Positions 15,985 through 27,100 of a DNA stretch of 64,000 bases are shown piece by piece (position 1 is the first letter of the stretch; every line of letters begins with the position of its first letter). A model generated the notes under the pieces. That model was not told the DNA's origin, searched no databases, and saw only the letters and a program-made list of their open reading frames with translations. Both the position numbers and the translations under genes were made by a program. The stretch spans positions 1,674,001 through 1,738,000 of the forward strand of contig NZ_JBEWSZ010000001.1 of the NCBI RefSeq assembly GCF_040537815.1. Direction: 5' to 3'. This stretch comes from Mesorhizobium shangrilense. GTDB taxonomy: Bacteria; Pseudomonadota; Alphaproteobacteria; Rhizobiales; Rhizobiaceae.

Positions 15985-18921
15985 ATGCCCAACAAAATGC
16001 TGATAGACGCCTCCCACCCGGAGGAAACACGAGTTGTCGTCGTTCGCGGTAACCGTATCGAAGAATTCGACTTTGAATCACAAGACAAGAAGCAGCTCAA
16101 AGGAAACATCTACCTCGCCCGCGTAACGCGCGTCGAACCCTCCCTCCAGGCAGCCTTTGTCGAATATGGCGGCAACCGTCACGGGTTCCTCGCCTTCAGT
16201 GAAATACATCCTGACTATTATCAGATCCCGGTCGCGGATCGTCAGGCCCTGCTGCGCGCTGAAGCGCAGGAAGCCGAAGACGAGGAAGCCGAAGACGGCG
16301 ACGGCGAAGACCACCAGAGCCGCGATCGCGGCCGGCGCGGACGCCGCCGTGGCGGCAAGAGTCGTGAGCGCGGCGAGCACAAGCGCGACGCGGGCGCCAC
16401 CGATTCCAACGAAAACGGCGAAAACAACGACGCCGGCGAGGAGGCCATTTCGGAAGAGGCCCACGCCGCTTCCGATAATGCGGACACCCCGTCCGAGACA
16501 TCAACACATGACGACGATGCCGCCGATCGCGGTGAGACCGAGAAGTCTGGAGACGGAACCACGTCCATCGCGGCGGCTGTCGACACGGATGTGATCTCCG
16601 AAGCCGTCCCGCATTCGGAACAGAACGGCGAAGCCACCTCCACCGACAATGATCGCGGCATGCTGGAGGAGGTTCAGTCCTCGCATCCGGACGACCACGA
16701 GATCGAATCGGTCGGCGCCGAGGACGCGCTGGAAGAAGTACGCAACCGCCGCAAGCCGGTGCGCCGCCAGTACAAGATCCAGGAAGTGATCAAGCGCAGG
16801 CAGATCCTGCTGGTGCAGGTCGTCAAGGAAGAGCGTGGCAACAAGGGTGCGGCGCTCACCACTTATCTGTCGCTCGCCGGCCGCTATTCGGTGCTGATGC
16901 CGAACACGGCGCGCGGCGGCGGTATTTCGCGCAAGATCACCAATGCGCAGGACCGCAAGCGGCTGAAGGAAGTCGTTGCCGACCTCGAAGTGCCGCAGGG
17001 CATGGGCGTCATCCTGCGCACGGCCGGCGAAAGCCGCACCAAGGCCGAGATCAAGCGGGACTATGAATATCTGATGCGGCTGTGGGAGAACGTGCGCAAT
17101 CTCACGCTTCAATCCAGCGCCCCAGCCCTCGTCTATGAGGAAGGCAGCCTGATCAAGCGCTCGGTGCGCGACCTCTACAACAAGGATATCGACGAGATTC
17201 TCGTCTCCGGCGAGGAAGGCTATCGCGAGGCCAAGGACTTCATGCGCATGCTGATGCCGAGCCACGCCAAGGTGGTTCAGCCGTTCCGCGACACGACGCC
17301 GATCTTCGTGCGCAACGGCATCGAGGCGCAGCTTGACCGCATGCTGCAGCCGCAGGTGACGCTGAAAAGCGGCGGCTACATCATCATCAATCAGACCGAA
17401 GCGCTGGTCGCCATCGACGTTAATTCGGGCCGTTCCACCAAGGAACACTCGATCGAGGACACGGCACTTCACACCAATCTGGAAGCGGCCGAGGAAGTCG
17501 CCCGTCAGCTCCGGCTACGCGATCTTGCCGGCCTGATCGTCATCGACTTCATCGACATGGAGGAGAACCGCAACAACCGCTCCGTCGAGAAGCGGCTGAA
17601 GGATCACCTCAAGAACGACCGTGCCCGCATCCAGGTCGGCCGTATCTCGCATTTCGGCCTGATGGAGATGTCGCGCCAGCGCATTCGCGCCAGCGTGCTG
17701 GAATCGACCATGAAGCCGTGCCCGCATTGCGGCGGCACGGGTCATGTGCGGTCTGATTCTTCCGTAGCCCTCATGGTGGTGCGGGCGATCGAGGAATTCC
17801 TGCTCAAGGATTCACGCAGCCACATCACAGTGCGGACGCCGGCAGCGACCGCACTCTACGTTCTCAACCACAAGCGCGGCACGCTGGTGGAACTCGAAAG
17901 CCGCTTTGGCTTGACCATTACTGTCGAAGCGGATGACAGCGTCGGGGCCCAGCACTACGCGATCTTCCGCGGCGCGCTTGCCGAGAAGCCGGAAGGCTTC
18001 GTCGAGGCGCGCAGCCTTCCGGCCTATGTCGAGCCGGAGGAGCCCGAGGACGAAATCGTCATCGAGGAGGAGGAAGACGAGGCTCCGGCGCAGGCCGAGC
18101 AGCAGCCGCGCCACACTCAACAGCCGCAGCAGCCGCAGCAGCCAAGATCCGGCGAGGATGGCGAAGGCCGCGACCGCAAGCGCCGCAAGCGTCGCAGGCG
18201 TCGTGGTGGCAAGGATCGCGACCGCGAGCACGGGGCACCGATGGAAGGTGAATCCATTTCGGCGCCGACGGATGGCGTTTCCGATACCGCAAGCGATGAG
18301 AGCATCGAACAGGCGGAATCGGACGACGAGGCACAGGTGGGCGTCACTGAAGCCGTGGAAGCCTCGGATGACGGTCAGGGCAAGAAACGCCGGCGCGGAA
18401 AGCGCGGCGGCAAGCGCAACCGTCGCGAAGATGGCGAAGGCGATGCCGATGCCAACACTGGTGAAACGGCGGAGGCTTCGGAAGGCGATGTCTCCGTGGA
18501 CACCGTCTCCGAAATCGAGGTAGTCGCAAACGAAGCGGTGGTCGCCGTACCCGTCGTTGAAGAGCCGGTGGCGCTTGCGCCGGCCAACGATGACGCGCCG
18601 GTCACCGAGAAGCCGAAGAAGCCGCGCCGCGCCGCCAAGCCGAAGAAGGCAGCAGCGGAAGTCGTGGCAGAACCGGCGCCTGTGATCGAGACTGCACCCG
18701 AAACGCCGGTCGAGGTCGCGGCTTCGGCGGTGGAAGAAACGCCGGCAACGCCAGCCGAGGAGTCCGCTGCAAAGGCGCCCCGCGCTTCGCGCCGCAAGCC
18801 AGCGGCGGTCGACGCTCCGGTGGTGCCGGTGGTGTCGTCGACGGTTGACGAACCGGCCGCCGAAAAGACCGAAGAGAAGCCGAAGCGCGCCGGCTGGTGG
18901 CAGCGGAAAGGCTTTTTCTAA
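15985..18921 (+). CDS. rne: Ribonuclease E (RNase E/G family, degradosome scaffold)
   Basis: The 978-residue endonuclease starts mRNA decay and processes rRNA and tRNA precursors. The N-terminal S1 domain (about 35-300) is split by a long acidic/arginine-rich insert (about 88-250), as in other alphaproteobacteria. The catalytic core continues with VAIDVNSG, FIDFIDM-type DNase-I-like residues and the Zn-link CPHCGGTGHV (CPxC), which joins subunits. The C-terminal 300 residues are disordered and low in complexity (Gln/Pro, Arg and Glu/Ala runs), the usual degradosome-binding scaffold, and end in a conserved-looking GWWQRKGFF. A terminator follows. Confidence 0.96.
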   Translation: MPNKMLIDASHPEETRVVVVRGNRIEEFDFESQDKKQLKGNIYLARVTRVEPSLQAAFVEYGGNRHGFLAFSEIHPDYYQIPVADRQALLRAEAQEAEDEEAEDGDGEDHQSRDRGRRGRRRGGKSRERGEHKRDAGATDSNENGENNDAGEEAISEEAHAASDNADTPSETSTHDDDAADRGETEKSGDGTTSIAAAVDTDVISEAVPHSEQNGEATSTDNDRGMLEEVQSSHPDDHEIESVGAEDALEEVRNRRKPVRRQYKIQEVIKRRQILLVQVVKEERGNKGAALTTYLSLAGRYSVLMPNTARGGGISRKITNAQDRKRLKEVVADLEVPQGMGVILRTAGESRTKAEIKRDYEYLMRLWENVRNLTLQSSAPALVYEEGSLIKRSVRDLYNKDIDEILVSGEEGYREAKDFMRMLMPSHAKVVQPFRDTTPIFVRNGIEAQLDRMLQPQVTLKSGGYIIINQTEALVAIDVNSGRSTKEHSIEDTALHTNLEAAEEVARQLRLRDLAGLIVIDFIDMEENRNNRSVEKRLKDHLKNDRARIQVGRISHFGLMEMSRQRIRASVLESTMKPCPHCGGTGHVRSDSSVALMVVRAIEEFLLKDSRSHITVRTPAATALYVLNHKRGTLVELESRFGLTITVEADDSVGAQHYAIFRGALAEKPEGFVEARSLPAYVEPEEPEDEIVIEEEEDEAPAQAEQQPRHTQQPQQPQQPRSGEDGEGRDRKRRKRRRRRGGKDRDREHGAPMEGESISAPTDGVSDTASDESIEQAESDDEAQVGVTEAVEASDDGQGKKRRRGKRGGKRNRREDGEGDADANTGETAEASEGDVSVDTVSEIEVVANEAVVAVPVVEEPVALAPANDDAPVTEKPKKPRRAAKPKKAAAEVVAEPAPVIETAPETPVEVAASAVEETPATPAEESAAKAPRASRRKPAAVDAPVVPVVSSTVDEPAAEKTEEKPKRAGWWQRKGFF

Positions 18922-18958
18922 GCCTTTCAATCGCTTGCACTGATTGTTTGACAGAAAG

Positions 18959-18992
18959 AATCCCGCGCCATCAAAGGATGGCGCGGGATTTT
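18959..18992. terminator. Strong bidirectional terminator after rne
   Basis: A 14-base perfect inverted repeat (AATCCCGCGCCATC / GATGGCGCGGGATT) with an AAAG loop is followed by TT on the plus strand. It separates rne from the convergent glutaminase gene. Confidence 0.9.
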
Positions 18993-19023
18993 CCTATTTG
19001 GGCCTGTGGGTCGACAGCCGTCT

Positions 19024-19953
19024 CTATGGCGCGAAGATCGACCAGTTCATCATCTTCGCCAGCCTCTCCAGCGCGATCGATCCCAGCTTGGAGTTGCCGT
19101 TGGCGTTGAGGCCGGGCGACCATACGGCGAGCGAAGCCACGCCCGGCACGATCCCCAATATGCCACCGCCGACACCGCTCTTGCCGGGAATGCCGACGCG
19201 AAAGGCAAAATCGCCGGAGCCATCATAGTGGCCGCAGGTCAGCATCATGGCGCCAATGCGCCGCGCGCGTTCTGCCGAGACCACCGAATGTCCAGTAGCT
19301 GGGTTCTTGCCCCCATTGGCGAGAAACCGGCCGGCCATGGCCAGTTGCCGGCAACTCATGGCGATGGCGCAATGATGGAAGTAGACGCCCAACGCCAGAT
19401 CGGGCTGGTGATGGAGATTGCCAAAGGATTTCATGTAATTCGCGAGCGCGAAGTTGCGGTAACCGGTGGCGCGTTCGGACGCGGCGACTTCGCGGTCGAT
19501 GATGATCGTCTCGTCATCGGCCAGGAACTGGATGAAGCGCAGGATCTCGCCAATCGCCTCGCGCGGCTGGTGACCCGCGAGCAGAATGTCGGAAATGACG
19601 ATGGCGCCGGCATTGATAAACGGATTGCGGGGAATGCCGTTCTCGTGCTCGAGCTGGACAATCGAATTGAACGGATTGCCCGATGGTTCGCGCCCCACCC
19701 GCTTCCACAGTGCGTCGCCGACATTGCCGAGCGCCAGCGTCAGCGTAAAGACTTTCGAGATGCTCTGGATCGAGAAGGGCTGGTCGGCATCGCCGGCCAT
19801 GAACACGCGACCGTCATTGGTGACGGCGGCAATGCCGAACTTCCTTGGATCGACCTTGCCGAGTTGCGGAATGTAGCTGGCGACCTCGCCGCGATCGGTC
19901 CGCTCCGCCATTTCAACGGCGACCTCGGCCAAGGCCTGTTCGAGTTCCGGCAT
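19024..19953 (-). CDS. glsA: Glutaminase
   Basis: The 309-residue enzyme hydrolyses glutamine to glutamate and ammonia. It belongs to the serine-dependent beta-lactamase-like glutaminase family: S64-x2-K67 (SISK), the N-rich substrate loop [14 protein letters not shown] and the C-terminal GKSGVGGGI. Length and motifs are complete. It starts 4 bases after the stop of the aminotransferase gene, so the two probably form an operon and may act together in amino-group metabolism. Confidence 0.95.
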   Translation of the reverse strand: MPELEQALAEVAVEMAERTDRGEVASYIPQLGKVDPRKFGIAAVTNDGRVFMAGDADQPFSIQSISKVFTLTLALGNVGDALWKRVGREPSGNPFNSIVQLEHENGIPRNPFINAGAIVISDILLAGHQPREAIGEILRFIQFLADDETIIIDREVAASERATGYRNFALANYMKSFGNLHHQPDLALGVYFHHCAIAMSCRQLAMAGRFLANGGKNPATGHSVVSAERARRIGAMMLTCGHYDGSGDFAFRVGIPGKSGVGGGILGIVPGVASLAVWSPGLNANGNSKLGSIALERLAKMMNWSIFAP

Positions 19954-19956
19954 GGA

Positions 19957-21105
19957 TTACCTCAACCAACGCTCGATGCGCGTCATAGCCTCGACCATGT
20001 CGTCATGGCTACCGGCATAGGAGAAGCGCATGGTTCTATGTCCTTGCAACGGATCGAAGTCGCGTCCGGGCGTCGCCGCGACATGCGCCTCCGCCAGCAT
20101 TCTTCGCGCGAAAGCCATACTGTCATTGGTGTGCCTGGTGACGTCGCAGAAAGCATAGAACGCGCCATCCATCGGCGCCGCCAGCGCGAAGCCGAGTTCC
20201 GGCAGGCGTTTCATCAGCAGTTCACGATTCCCCGCGTAGCGTGCCTTCACGGCCTCCAGTTCGCGTGTCGCCTTGAAGGCTTCGATCGCCGCGATCTGCG
20301 ACAGTTCCGGAGGCGAGATGTAAAGGCTCTGCGCGATGCGCTCGACCGGCCGTACCAGTTCTTCGGGAAGGACCATCCAACCGATCCGCCAGCCTGTCAT
20401 GCAATAATACTTGGAGAAGGAGTTTATCACCGTCACATCCGCGCCATGGCCGAGCGCCGTCGTATCGGGCGCGGCATAGGCCAGCCGGTGATAGATCTCG
20501 TCGGAGATCACGGCGATGCCCAGTTCATTTGCCGTCTGCACAAGCGCCGACAATTCATCGGCTGGAATCACCGCGCCGGTCGGGTTGGCCGGGCTGGCGA
20601 ACAAGACGCCCTTCAACGGCTTTTCGTGATGTGCGGTCCTCAGATGATCAGCATGAAGATAAGCGGCGCCATCGAGTTCGATCTCGACAACGTCGATGCC
20701 GAGCGCGGCCATGATGTTGCGATAGGCGGGATAGCCGGGAGCGGCGATGGCGACGCGGTCGCCGAGATCAAACATGGCGAGGAATGCCAGGTTGAAGGCA
20801 GCCGATGATCCGGTGGTGACGGCTACCCGGCCAGGCGAGATATCAAGCCCGTAATGGTCGCCGTAGTGCTCGGCGATTGCCTTGCGCAGGACCGTGAGAC
20901 CGAGTGTGTCGGTATAGCCGATTCTGCCATCCTCAAGCGCCTTCGCGGCTGCCGCGCGTACCAGTACCGGCGCCGGGTCCGAAGGTTGGCCAACAGCCAT
21001 CGATATGACCGGCACGCCCGTGGCCTTCAGCCGGTTGGCCTCGGCCAGAATATCCATGGCATGGAACGGCTCGACCTCGCCGCGGCGCGAAAGCGAAACA
21101 ACCAT
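19957..21105 (-). CDS. Class I/II pyridoxal-phosphate aminotransferase
   Basis: The 382-residue fold-type I aminotransferase is close to the aspartate/aromatic aminotransferase group. The pyridoxal-phosphate lysine lies in SFSKYYCMTGWRIGW; SPANPTG and SDEIYHRL hold the asparagine, aspartate and tyrosine contacts; the substrate-carboxylate arginine is in MRFSYAG. The start at 21105 (MVVSLSRRGEVEPF) is preferred; the frame extends to 21162. Its substrate cannot be told from sequence. The next gene downstream is glutaminase, a few bases away. Confidence 0.9.
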   Translation of the reverse strand: MVVSLSRRGEVEPFHAMDILAEANRLKATGVPVISMAVGQPSDPAPVLVRAAAAKALEDGRIGYTDTLGLTVLRKAIAEHYGDHYGLDISPGRVAVTTGSSAAFNLAFLAMFDLGDRVAIAAPGYPAYRNIMAALGIDVVEIELDGAAYLHADHLRTAHHEKPLKGVLFASPANPTGAVIPADELSALVQTANELGIAVISDEIYHRLAYAAPDTTALGHGADVTVINSFSKYYCMTGWRIGWMVLPEELVRPVERIAQSLYISPPELSQIAAIEAFKATRELEAVKARYAGNRELLMKRLPELGFALAAPMDGAFYAFCDVTRHTNDSMAFARRMLAEAHVAATPGRDFDPLQGHRTMRFSYAGSHDDMVEAMTRIERWLR

Positions 21106-21321
21106 TTGACCTCGTATCCTTGCCAGTCCGGCGAACCCGGAATTCGCATTACATTCAGGCATCGCGGCCGGAGAATCCTGACCATGCGCCGCACTGGCCG
21201 CCCGTGCAAAGTTGGGCAGCCACGCCGCACAAATGCCCGATTGATATGGGGATCACAAGTTCAGTAAGTTTTCGGTGCCGACTTTTCATCTTTCGCCCGC
21301 TCGTCTACCAGTGGACTTGTC

Positions 21322-22713
21322 ATGTTGAGCCGACCCAAATTAGCGATCGCCAAAGCAGCGCGCGTCTTCGCGACGCTTTCGCTTGCCGCCGCCGTTGCGG
21401 TGGCCGGCACGCTCAATGCCTTTGCGCAAAATGTGCCGGTTATTCGCGATGCCGAGATCGAGGCGCTGGTGCGTGACTATGCGCGGCCGATCTTCAAGGC
21501 GGCCGGCCTTGCCAATGACGGCATCGATATCGTGCTGGTCAACGACAGGAGCTTCAACGCTTTCGTTACCGGGCGCCGCATGTTCATCAACACCGGCGCG
21601 CTGATGGCGGCCGAAACGCCAAACGAGATCATCGGCGTCATCGCCCATGAGGCCGGCCACATCGCTGGCGGCCATCAGCTGAAGCTGCGCGAACAGCTCG
21701 AACGCGCCAAGACGATGGCCATCATCGCAACGCTGCTTGGCGCCGGCGCGATCGTCGCCGGCGCGACCACCAACAACCGGGGCCTTGCCGGCGCCGGCAT
21801 GGGGGTGGCTGCCGGCGGTGGCGAAATGGCGCAGCGGAGCATTCTGGCCTATCAGCGCGGCGAAGAAGTCACGGCCGACCGTTCGGCGATCACCTACCTT
21901 AACGCCACCGGCCAATCCGGCATGGGCATGTTGAAGACATTCGCCCGCTTCCAGAGCGCGCTCTCGTTGTCGGGCACGCAGATCGATCCCTACCGGATCA
22001 GCCATCCGATGCCGCAGGAACGTATCGCCAACCTCGAAGTGCTGGTGAAGCAGAGCCCCTATGTCGACAAGATCGACCCGCCCGCGCTGCAGCAGCGGCA
22101 CGACATGATGCGCGTCAAGATCGCCGTCTATATGGAAGGTCAAGCCGCCCTGTCGCGGCTGGTACGCAAGATGCCGGGCAGCCTGGCGGCGCAATATGGC
22201 GATGCGCAGGCGACCTACCTCTACGGCAATCTGGGGGCAGCGCTGGTTAAGACCAACGCCCTGATCAAGGCACAACCGAAGAACCCCTATTTCCAGGAGT
22301 TGCGCGGCGACATCCTGATGAAGGCAAACAACCCGAAGGATGCCGCGGAAGCCTATGCCAAGGCGGTCAGTCTCGACTCGGCGCGGTCCGGACTGCTGCC
22401 CGTCTCCTATGGTCAGGCGCTTATGGCCATCGGAACGCCTGATTCCCTGAAGAAGGCGGTGGCGCAGATCAACAATGGTCTCGGCCGCGACAAGGAAAAC
22501 GCCGACGGATACCGTTATCTGGCGCAGGCCTATGGCGAGCTTGGCAATGTCTCGGCGGCCGAACTTGCGACCGCCGAAGGACATTTCTATTCCGGCAACT
22601 ACAAGGATGCTAAAATCTTCGCGATGCGAGCGCAGAAGACCCTCAAGCGCGGCGAGCCAGGCTGGATCCGTGCACAGGACATCATAAACTACACGCCACC
22701 AGGCAAAATCTAG
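21322..22713 (+). CDS. M48-family zinc metalloprotease with TPR region (BepA-like)
   Basis: The 463-residue periplasmic protease has a signal peptide (about 15-35) and the zinc motif H109-E110-x2-H113 (HEAGH), with a likely third ligand in the following helix (EVTADRSA). The C-terminal half (about 270-450) consists of TPR-like helices. BepA and YfgC of this layout degrade misassembled outer-membrane proteins and help LptD folding. A glycine/alanine-rich hydrophobic patch at 138-165 follows the active site. A DsbA-type oxidoreductase gene lies 61 bases downstream, so both may serve envelope-protein quality control. Confidence 0.92.
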   Translation: MLSRPKLAIAKAARVFATLSLAAAVAVAGTLNAFAQNVPVIRDAEIEALVRDYARPIFKAAGLANDGIDIVLVNDRSFNAFVTGRRMFINTGALMAAETPNEIIGVIAHEAGHIAGGHQLKLREQLERAKTMAIIATLLGAGAIVAGATTNNRGLAGAGMGVAAGGGEMAQRSILAYQRGEEVTADRSAITYLNATGQSGMGMLKTFARFQSALSLSGTQIDPYRISHPMPQERIANLEVLVKQSPYVDKIDPPALQQRHDMMRVKIAVYMEGQAALSRLVRKMPGSLAAQYGDAQATYLYGNLGAALVKTNALIKAQPKNPYFQELRGDILMKANNPKDAAEAYAKAVSLDSARSGLLPVSYGQALMAIGTPDSLKKAVAQINNGLGRDKENADGYRYLAQAYGELGNVSAAELATAEGHFYSGNYKDAKIFAMRAQKTLKRGEPGWIRAQDIINYTPPGKI

Positions 22714-22774
22714 TGAACCATCCGGCGATGCGCGACGACAAACTGGACCGGAACAGGCAAAAGGATAGACGATC

Positions 22775-23578
22775 ATGAACAAGGCAGTTCTGCTGGGCAC
22801 CACCGGAGCAGCGGTAGCACTCGCCATGCTGGCTGTCGGTTTCGTGGCTGGAAATCCTCAGATGGCAAAGGCGGGCACCACGCAGTCCGTTCAGACAGCA
22901 GCGGCTGACACCAAGATCGACCGCACCGAGGTCGAGGGTATTATCCGCGACTATCTGTTGAAGAACCCGGAAGTGCTTCTCGAAGTCCAGGATGCGCTCG
23001 AGGCAAAGCAGAAAGAAGAGCAGCGCATCGCTCATCTCGGCGTGATCAATAGCGCCAAGGACCAGATCTTCAATTCCAGCTTCGACGGCGTCGTTGGCAA
23101 TCCCAATGGCAAGGTCACCATTGTAGAGTTCTATGACTACAATTGCGGCTTCTGCAAGCGCGCTATCGACGACATGAAGGCGCTGACCAAGACCGATCCG
23201 GACTTGCGGTTCGTGCTGAAGGAATTCCCGATCCTCGGGCCGGATTCACAGAAGGCGAGCGTCGTCTCGATGGCCTTTCACCTGATGATGCCGGAGAAAT
23301 ACGGCGCGTTCCACAGCGCACTGCTCGGTGGCCAGGGACGCGCCACTGAAGCCGCGGCGATAAAGGTTGCGCTTTCGCTCGGCGCCGACGAAGCCACGCT
23401 GCGCGAGAAGATGAAGGACCCGACGATCCCCGAGGCCATCTCCAAAACCTACGACCTCGCCAACAAGCTGGCCATCACCGGAACGCCGTCCTATGTGGTC
23501 GGCAACGAGGTGGTGTTCGGGGCGCTCGGACAGGAAGTGCTGGCGGAAAAGATCGAGGCGGCGAAAGCCGCACTCTGA
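22775..23578 (+). CDS. DsbA-family thiol:disulfide oxidoreductase
   Basis: The 267-residue protein has a signal anchor (about 4-28), a short helical region (about 48-85, an NTD often seen in ScsC/DsbA-like proteins) and a thioredoxin fold with the redox pair C124-GF-C127. The cis-proline loop is GTPSYVVG near 239-246. It should oxidise or shuffle disulfides in periplasmic proteins. It sits 61 bases after the M48 protease gene on the same strand and is probably co-transcribed with it. Confidence 0.92.
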   Translation: MNKAVLLGTTGAAVALAMLAVGFVAGNPQMAKAGTTQSVQTAAADTKIDRTEVEGIIRDYLLKNPEVLLEVQDALEAKQKEEQRIAHLGVINSAKDQIFNSSFDGVVGNPNGKVTIVEFYDYNCGFCKRAIDDMKALTKTDPDLRFVLKEFPILGPDSQKASVVSMAFHLMMPEKYGAFHSALLGGQGRATEAAAIKVALSLGADEATLREKMKDPTIPEAISKTYDLANKLAITGTPSYVVGNEVVFGALGQEVLAEKIEAAKAAL

Positions 23579-23726
23579 TTGGTTGCGAATTTTTCCTCAC
23601 GGCCACATTTCCGCCTGTTGTGGACAGTGAAAGAACGTACTTGCGCTCTTTTCGCAGGCGTCTATGCCCATTATAGAGGGTCCGGCGCGCCGGCTTGACG
23701 CCGGCGACGGGAAAGGTCGGCATTTT

Positions 23727-24161
23727 TTGAAAACGGTTTTCGTCCTGAATGGCCCCAACCTCAACGCGCTCGGCAAGCGCGAACCGGGGATCTATGGCGG
23801 CAAGACGCTTGCCGCTATCGCCGACGACTGCAGGGAAGCGGGTGCAACGCTTGGGCTCGAAATCGATTTCCGCCAGTCGAACCATGAGGGCGACCTCGTC
23901 GACTGGATTCAGGAAGCCGGAGACAAGGCCGCTGGCATCGTCATCAACCCAGGCGCCTACAGCCATACCTCCATCGCCATTCACGACGCCATCCGCGCCA
24001 TTGCGCCTCTGCCTGTCGCTGAAGTCCATCTTTCCAACATCCATGCGCGGGAATCATTCCGCCACGTCTCCATGGTCGCGCCGGTTGCGGTCGGCATGAT
24101 CTGTGGGTTCGGGCCGCTGGGCTACACGTTGGCGCTGCAAGCGCTGGCCGCACGCCTATGA
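23727..24161 (+). CDS. aroQ: 3-dehydroquinate dehydratase, type II
   Basis: The 144-residue enzyme makes 3-dehydroshikimate in the shikimate pathway. The N-terminal LNGPNLN, the YG loop with the active-site tyrosine, [17 protein letters not shown] and [11 protein letters not shown] mark the type II dodecamer. The frame opens at 23664, but the family starts directly before [10 protein letters not shown], so a TTG at 23727 preceded by GGAAAGG is the likely start. It heads the aroQ-accB-accC cluster typical of Hyphomicrobiales. Its stop is 26 bases before the accB start. Confidence 0.93.
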   Translation: MKTVFVLNGPNLNALGKREPGIYGGKTLAAIADDCREAGATLGLEIDFRQSNHEGDLVDWIQEAGDKAAGIVINPGAYSHTSIAIHDAIRAIAPLPVAEVHLSNIHARESFRHVSMVAPVAVGMICGFGPLGYTLALQALAARL

Positions 24162-24187
24162 CCGACCAACAAACAGAAGGCTCGAAA

Positions 24188-24646
24188 ATGTCTATAAAGA
24201 AGACCGGTGTTGACCAGCAGCTGATCCGCGATCTGGCGGGCATCCTGAACGACACCAACCTCACCGAGATCGAGGTCGAACTGGGTGACCTCAAGGTGCG
24301 GGTATCGCGGCAGGCACCTGCCGTCCACGCGATCGCTGCCCCGCAGCCATCCTATGCGCCTGCACAGCCTGTGGCGACCGCTGCCGCTGCCCCGGCGGTG
24401 GTCGACGTATCGAAGAACGCGGTGCCCTCGCCGATGGTCGGAACCGCCTATCTGTCACCGTCGCCGGACGCCAAGCCGTTCATCGAGATCGGCCAGCAGG
24501 TCAAGGAAGGCCAGACGCTGCTGATCATCGAAGCGATGAAGACGATGAACCAGATACCCTCGCCGCGCGCCGGCACGGTCAAGGCGATCCTGTTCGAGGA
24601 CGCACAGCCGGTCGAGTACGGCATGCCTCTCGTCGTGATCGAATAG
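24188..24646 (+). CDS. accB: Acetyl-CoA carboxylase biotin carboxyl carrier protein
   Basis: The 152-residue protein carries biotin for acetyl-CoA carboxylase, the first step of fatty-acid synthesis. A helical N-terminus (about 8-42) precedes an Ala/Pro linker (about 43-75). The C-terminal biotinyl domain has K118 in EAMKTMN. The start at 24188 has AGAAGG upstream. An ATG at 24158 in the same frame overlaps the aroQ stop (ATGA) and cannot be excluded. accC begins 10 bases after the stop. Confidence 0.95.
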   Translation: MSIKKTGVDQQLIRDLAGILNDTNLTEIEVELGDLKVRVSRQAPAVHAIAAPQPSYAPAQPVATAAAAPAVVDVSKNAVPSPMVGTAYLSPSPDAKPFIEIGQQVKEGQTLLIIEAMKTMNQIPSPRAGTVKAILFEDAQPVEYGMPLVVIE

Positions 24647-24656
24647 AGCAGGCCGG

Positions 24657-26000
<1,344 letters not shown>

Positions 26001-26012
26001 CGCGGGGACGCG

Positions 26013-26630
26013 ATGACCCGCCCCTTCGCGCCCGGCTATCGCATCCCCACCGACCTCCTGCTCAAGGCATATGCCTCGGGCGTCTTTCCGATGGCGGAAA
26101 GTGCTGGTGACCCGGAAGTATTCTGGGTGCGGCCGGAGACGCGCGGCATCATCCCGCTCGACGGTTTCCACACGCCAAAGAGCTTGAAGAAAACCATCAA
26201 GAAGCACCCGTTCGACATCCGTTTCGATTTCGATTTCGAAGCCACGATCGATGGCTGCGCCGAAAGGCGCGAGGAGCGCCGATCAACCTGGATCAATGCG
26301 CCGATCCGCGAAGCCTATGTGCAATTGCACCGGATGGGCCATTGCCATTCGGTCGAGGCCTGGCGTGAGGAGCGTCTGGTTGGCGGCCTTTATGGCGTGT
26401 CGCTCGGGCGTGTGTTCTTCGGCGAAAGCATGTTCGCCAGGGAAACCGACGCTTCCAAAACCTGCCTTTTCTATCTCGTCGAGCGGTTGAAGGCGCGCGG
26501 CTTCGCGCTGCTTGACACGCAGTTCACCACCGAGCACCTGAAACGCTTCGGCGCGGTCGATGTGCCGCGCGGCAAGTATGAAAAGATGCTGGCCGACGCG
26601 CTGAAGGGTGAAGCGACCTTTTTTCCGTGA
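26013..26630 (+). CDS. aat: Leucyl/phenylalanyl-tRNA-protein transferase
   Basis: The 205-residue enzyme adds Leu or Phe from aminoacyl-tRNA to proteins that begin with Arg or Lys, which makes them N-degron substrates for ClpAP. Family segments are [52 protein letters not shown] and [15 protein letters not shown]. It is joined to accC by 12 bases. Confidence 0.95.
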   Translation: MTRPFAPGYRIPTDLLLKAYASGVFPMAESAGDPEVFWVRPETRGIIPLDGFHTPKSLKKTIKKHPFDIRFDFDFEATIDGCAERREERRSTWINAPIREAYVQLHRMGHCHSVEAWREERLVGGLYGVSLGRVFFGESMFARETDASKTCLFYLVERLKARGFALLDTQFTTEHLKRFGAVDVPRGKYEKMLADALKGEATFFP

Positions 26631-26641
26631 TGCCAAGCTGA

Positions 26642-27028
26642 TTAGGTCTTCGCAGCAATCTCCATTGGAGTCTGCGAATGGAACATCATCTTCCAGCCGT
26701 TGACGCGATGGACGTAGCCGGTGCTGACCAGGGCCGTGTACGGCTCGCCATTCTCCCGCGTCGCACGGGCTTCGTAGGTCAACATGACGATATCACTGCC
26801 AGGCTCCACGATGCCCTTGAGCTCCATCTCGAGATTGCGCCAGCGATTTGGATTTTTGGCGGTTTCGGCAAGTTCCGCGTTGCTCATCGCCTGCGCCATC
26901 TGCGGGAACGCGATAAGGCATTCCGTGTCGGCATTGGCGGCATAGAAGGCGGAATTGCCGGTCCAGAACCCTCTTTCGATTTCAAGCAATTCCTTCTTGC
27001 TTGCGGTGATCGGCTTGCTGGCTGGCAT
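26642..27028 (-). CDS. NTF2-like fold protein (DUF4440-type), function unknown
   Basis: The 128-residue protein has the look of a SnoaL/NTF2-like cone: an N-terminal helix with ELLEIERGFWTGN, a middle LEMELKGIVEPGSDIVMLTYEA strand pair and a terminal GYVHRVNGWKMMFHSQTP. Such proteins are small-molecule binders or lyases, but none is specified here. The start at 27028 follows GGAGG; ATGs at 27043 and 27049 are alternatives. It is convergent with aat, with an 11-base gap. Confidence 0.7.
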   Translation of the reverse strand: MPASKPITASKKELLEIERGFWTGNSAFYAANADTECLIAFPQMAQAMSNAELAETAKNPNRWRNLEMELKGIVEPGSDIVMLTYEARATRENGEPYTALVSTGYVHRVNGWKMMFHSQTPMEIAAKT

Positions 27029-27100
27029 CGCGGAATCCTCCATGCGCATCTTTGCGCGCTCCGCTAGCCAACGTCTGGCCGGCGTGGCGGTTCCGAAGGA

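Noticed and set aside
18110..18150. CAG/CCG-rich repeated bases that look like a microsatellite
   Set aside because: They encode the Gln/Pro stretch of the RNase E scaffold; low-complexity coding, not a separate repeat.
21340..22827. 495-residue minus-strand ORF
   Set aside because: It is antisense to the M48 protease gene and has no family signature.
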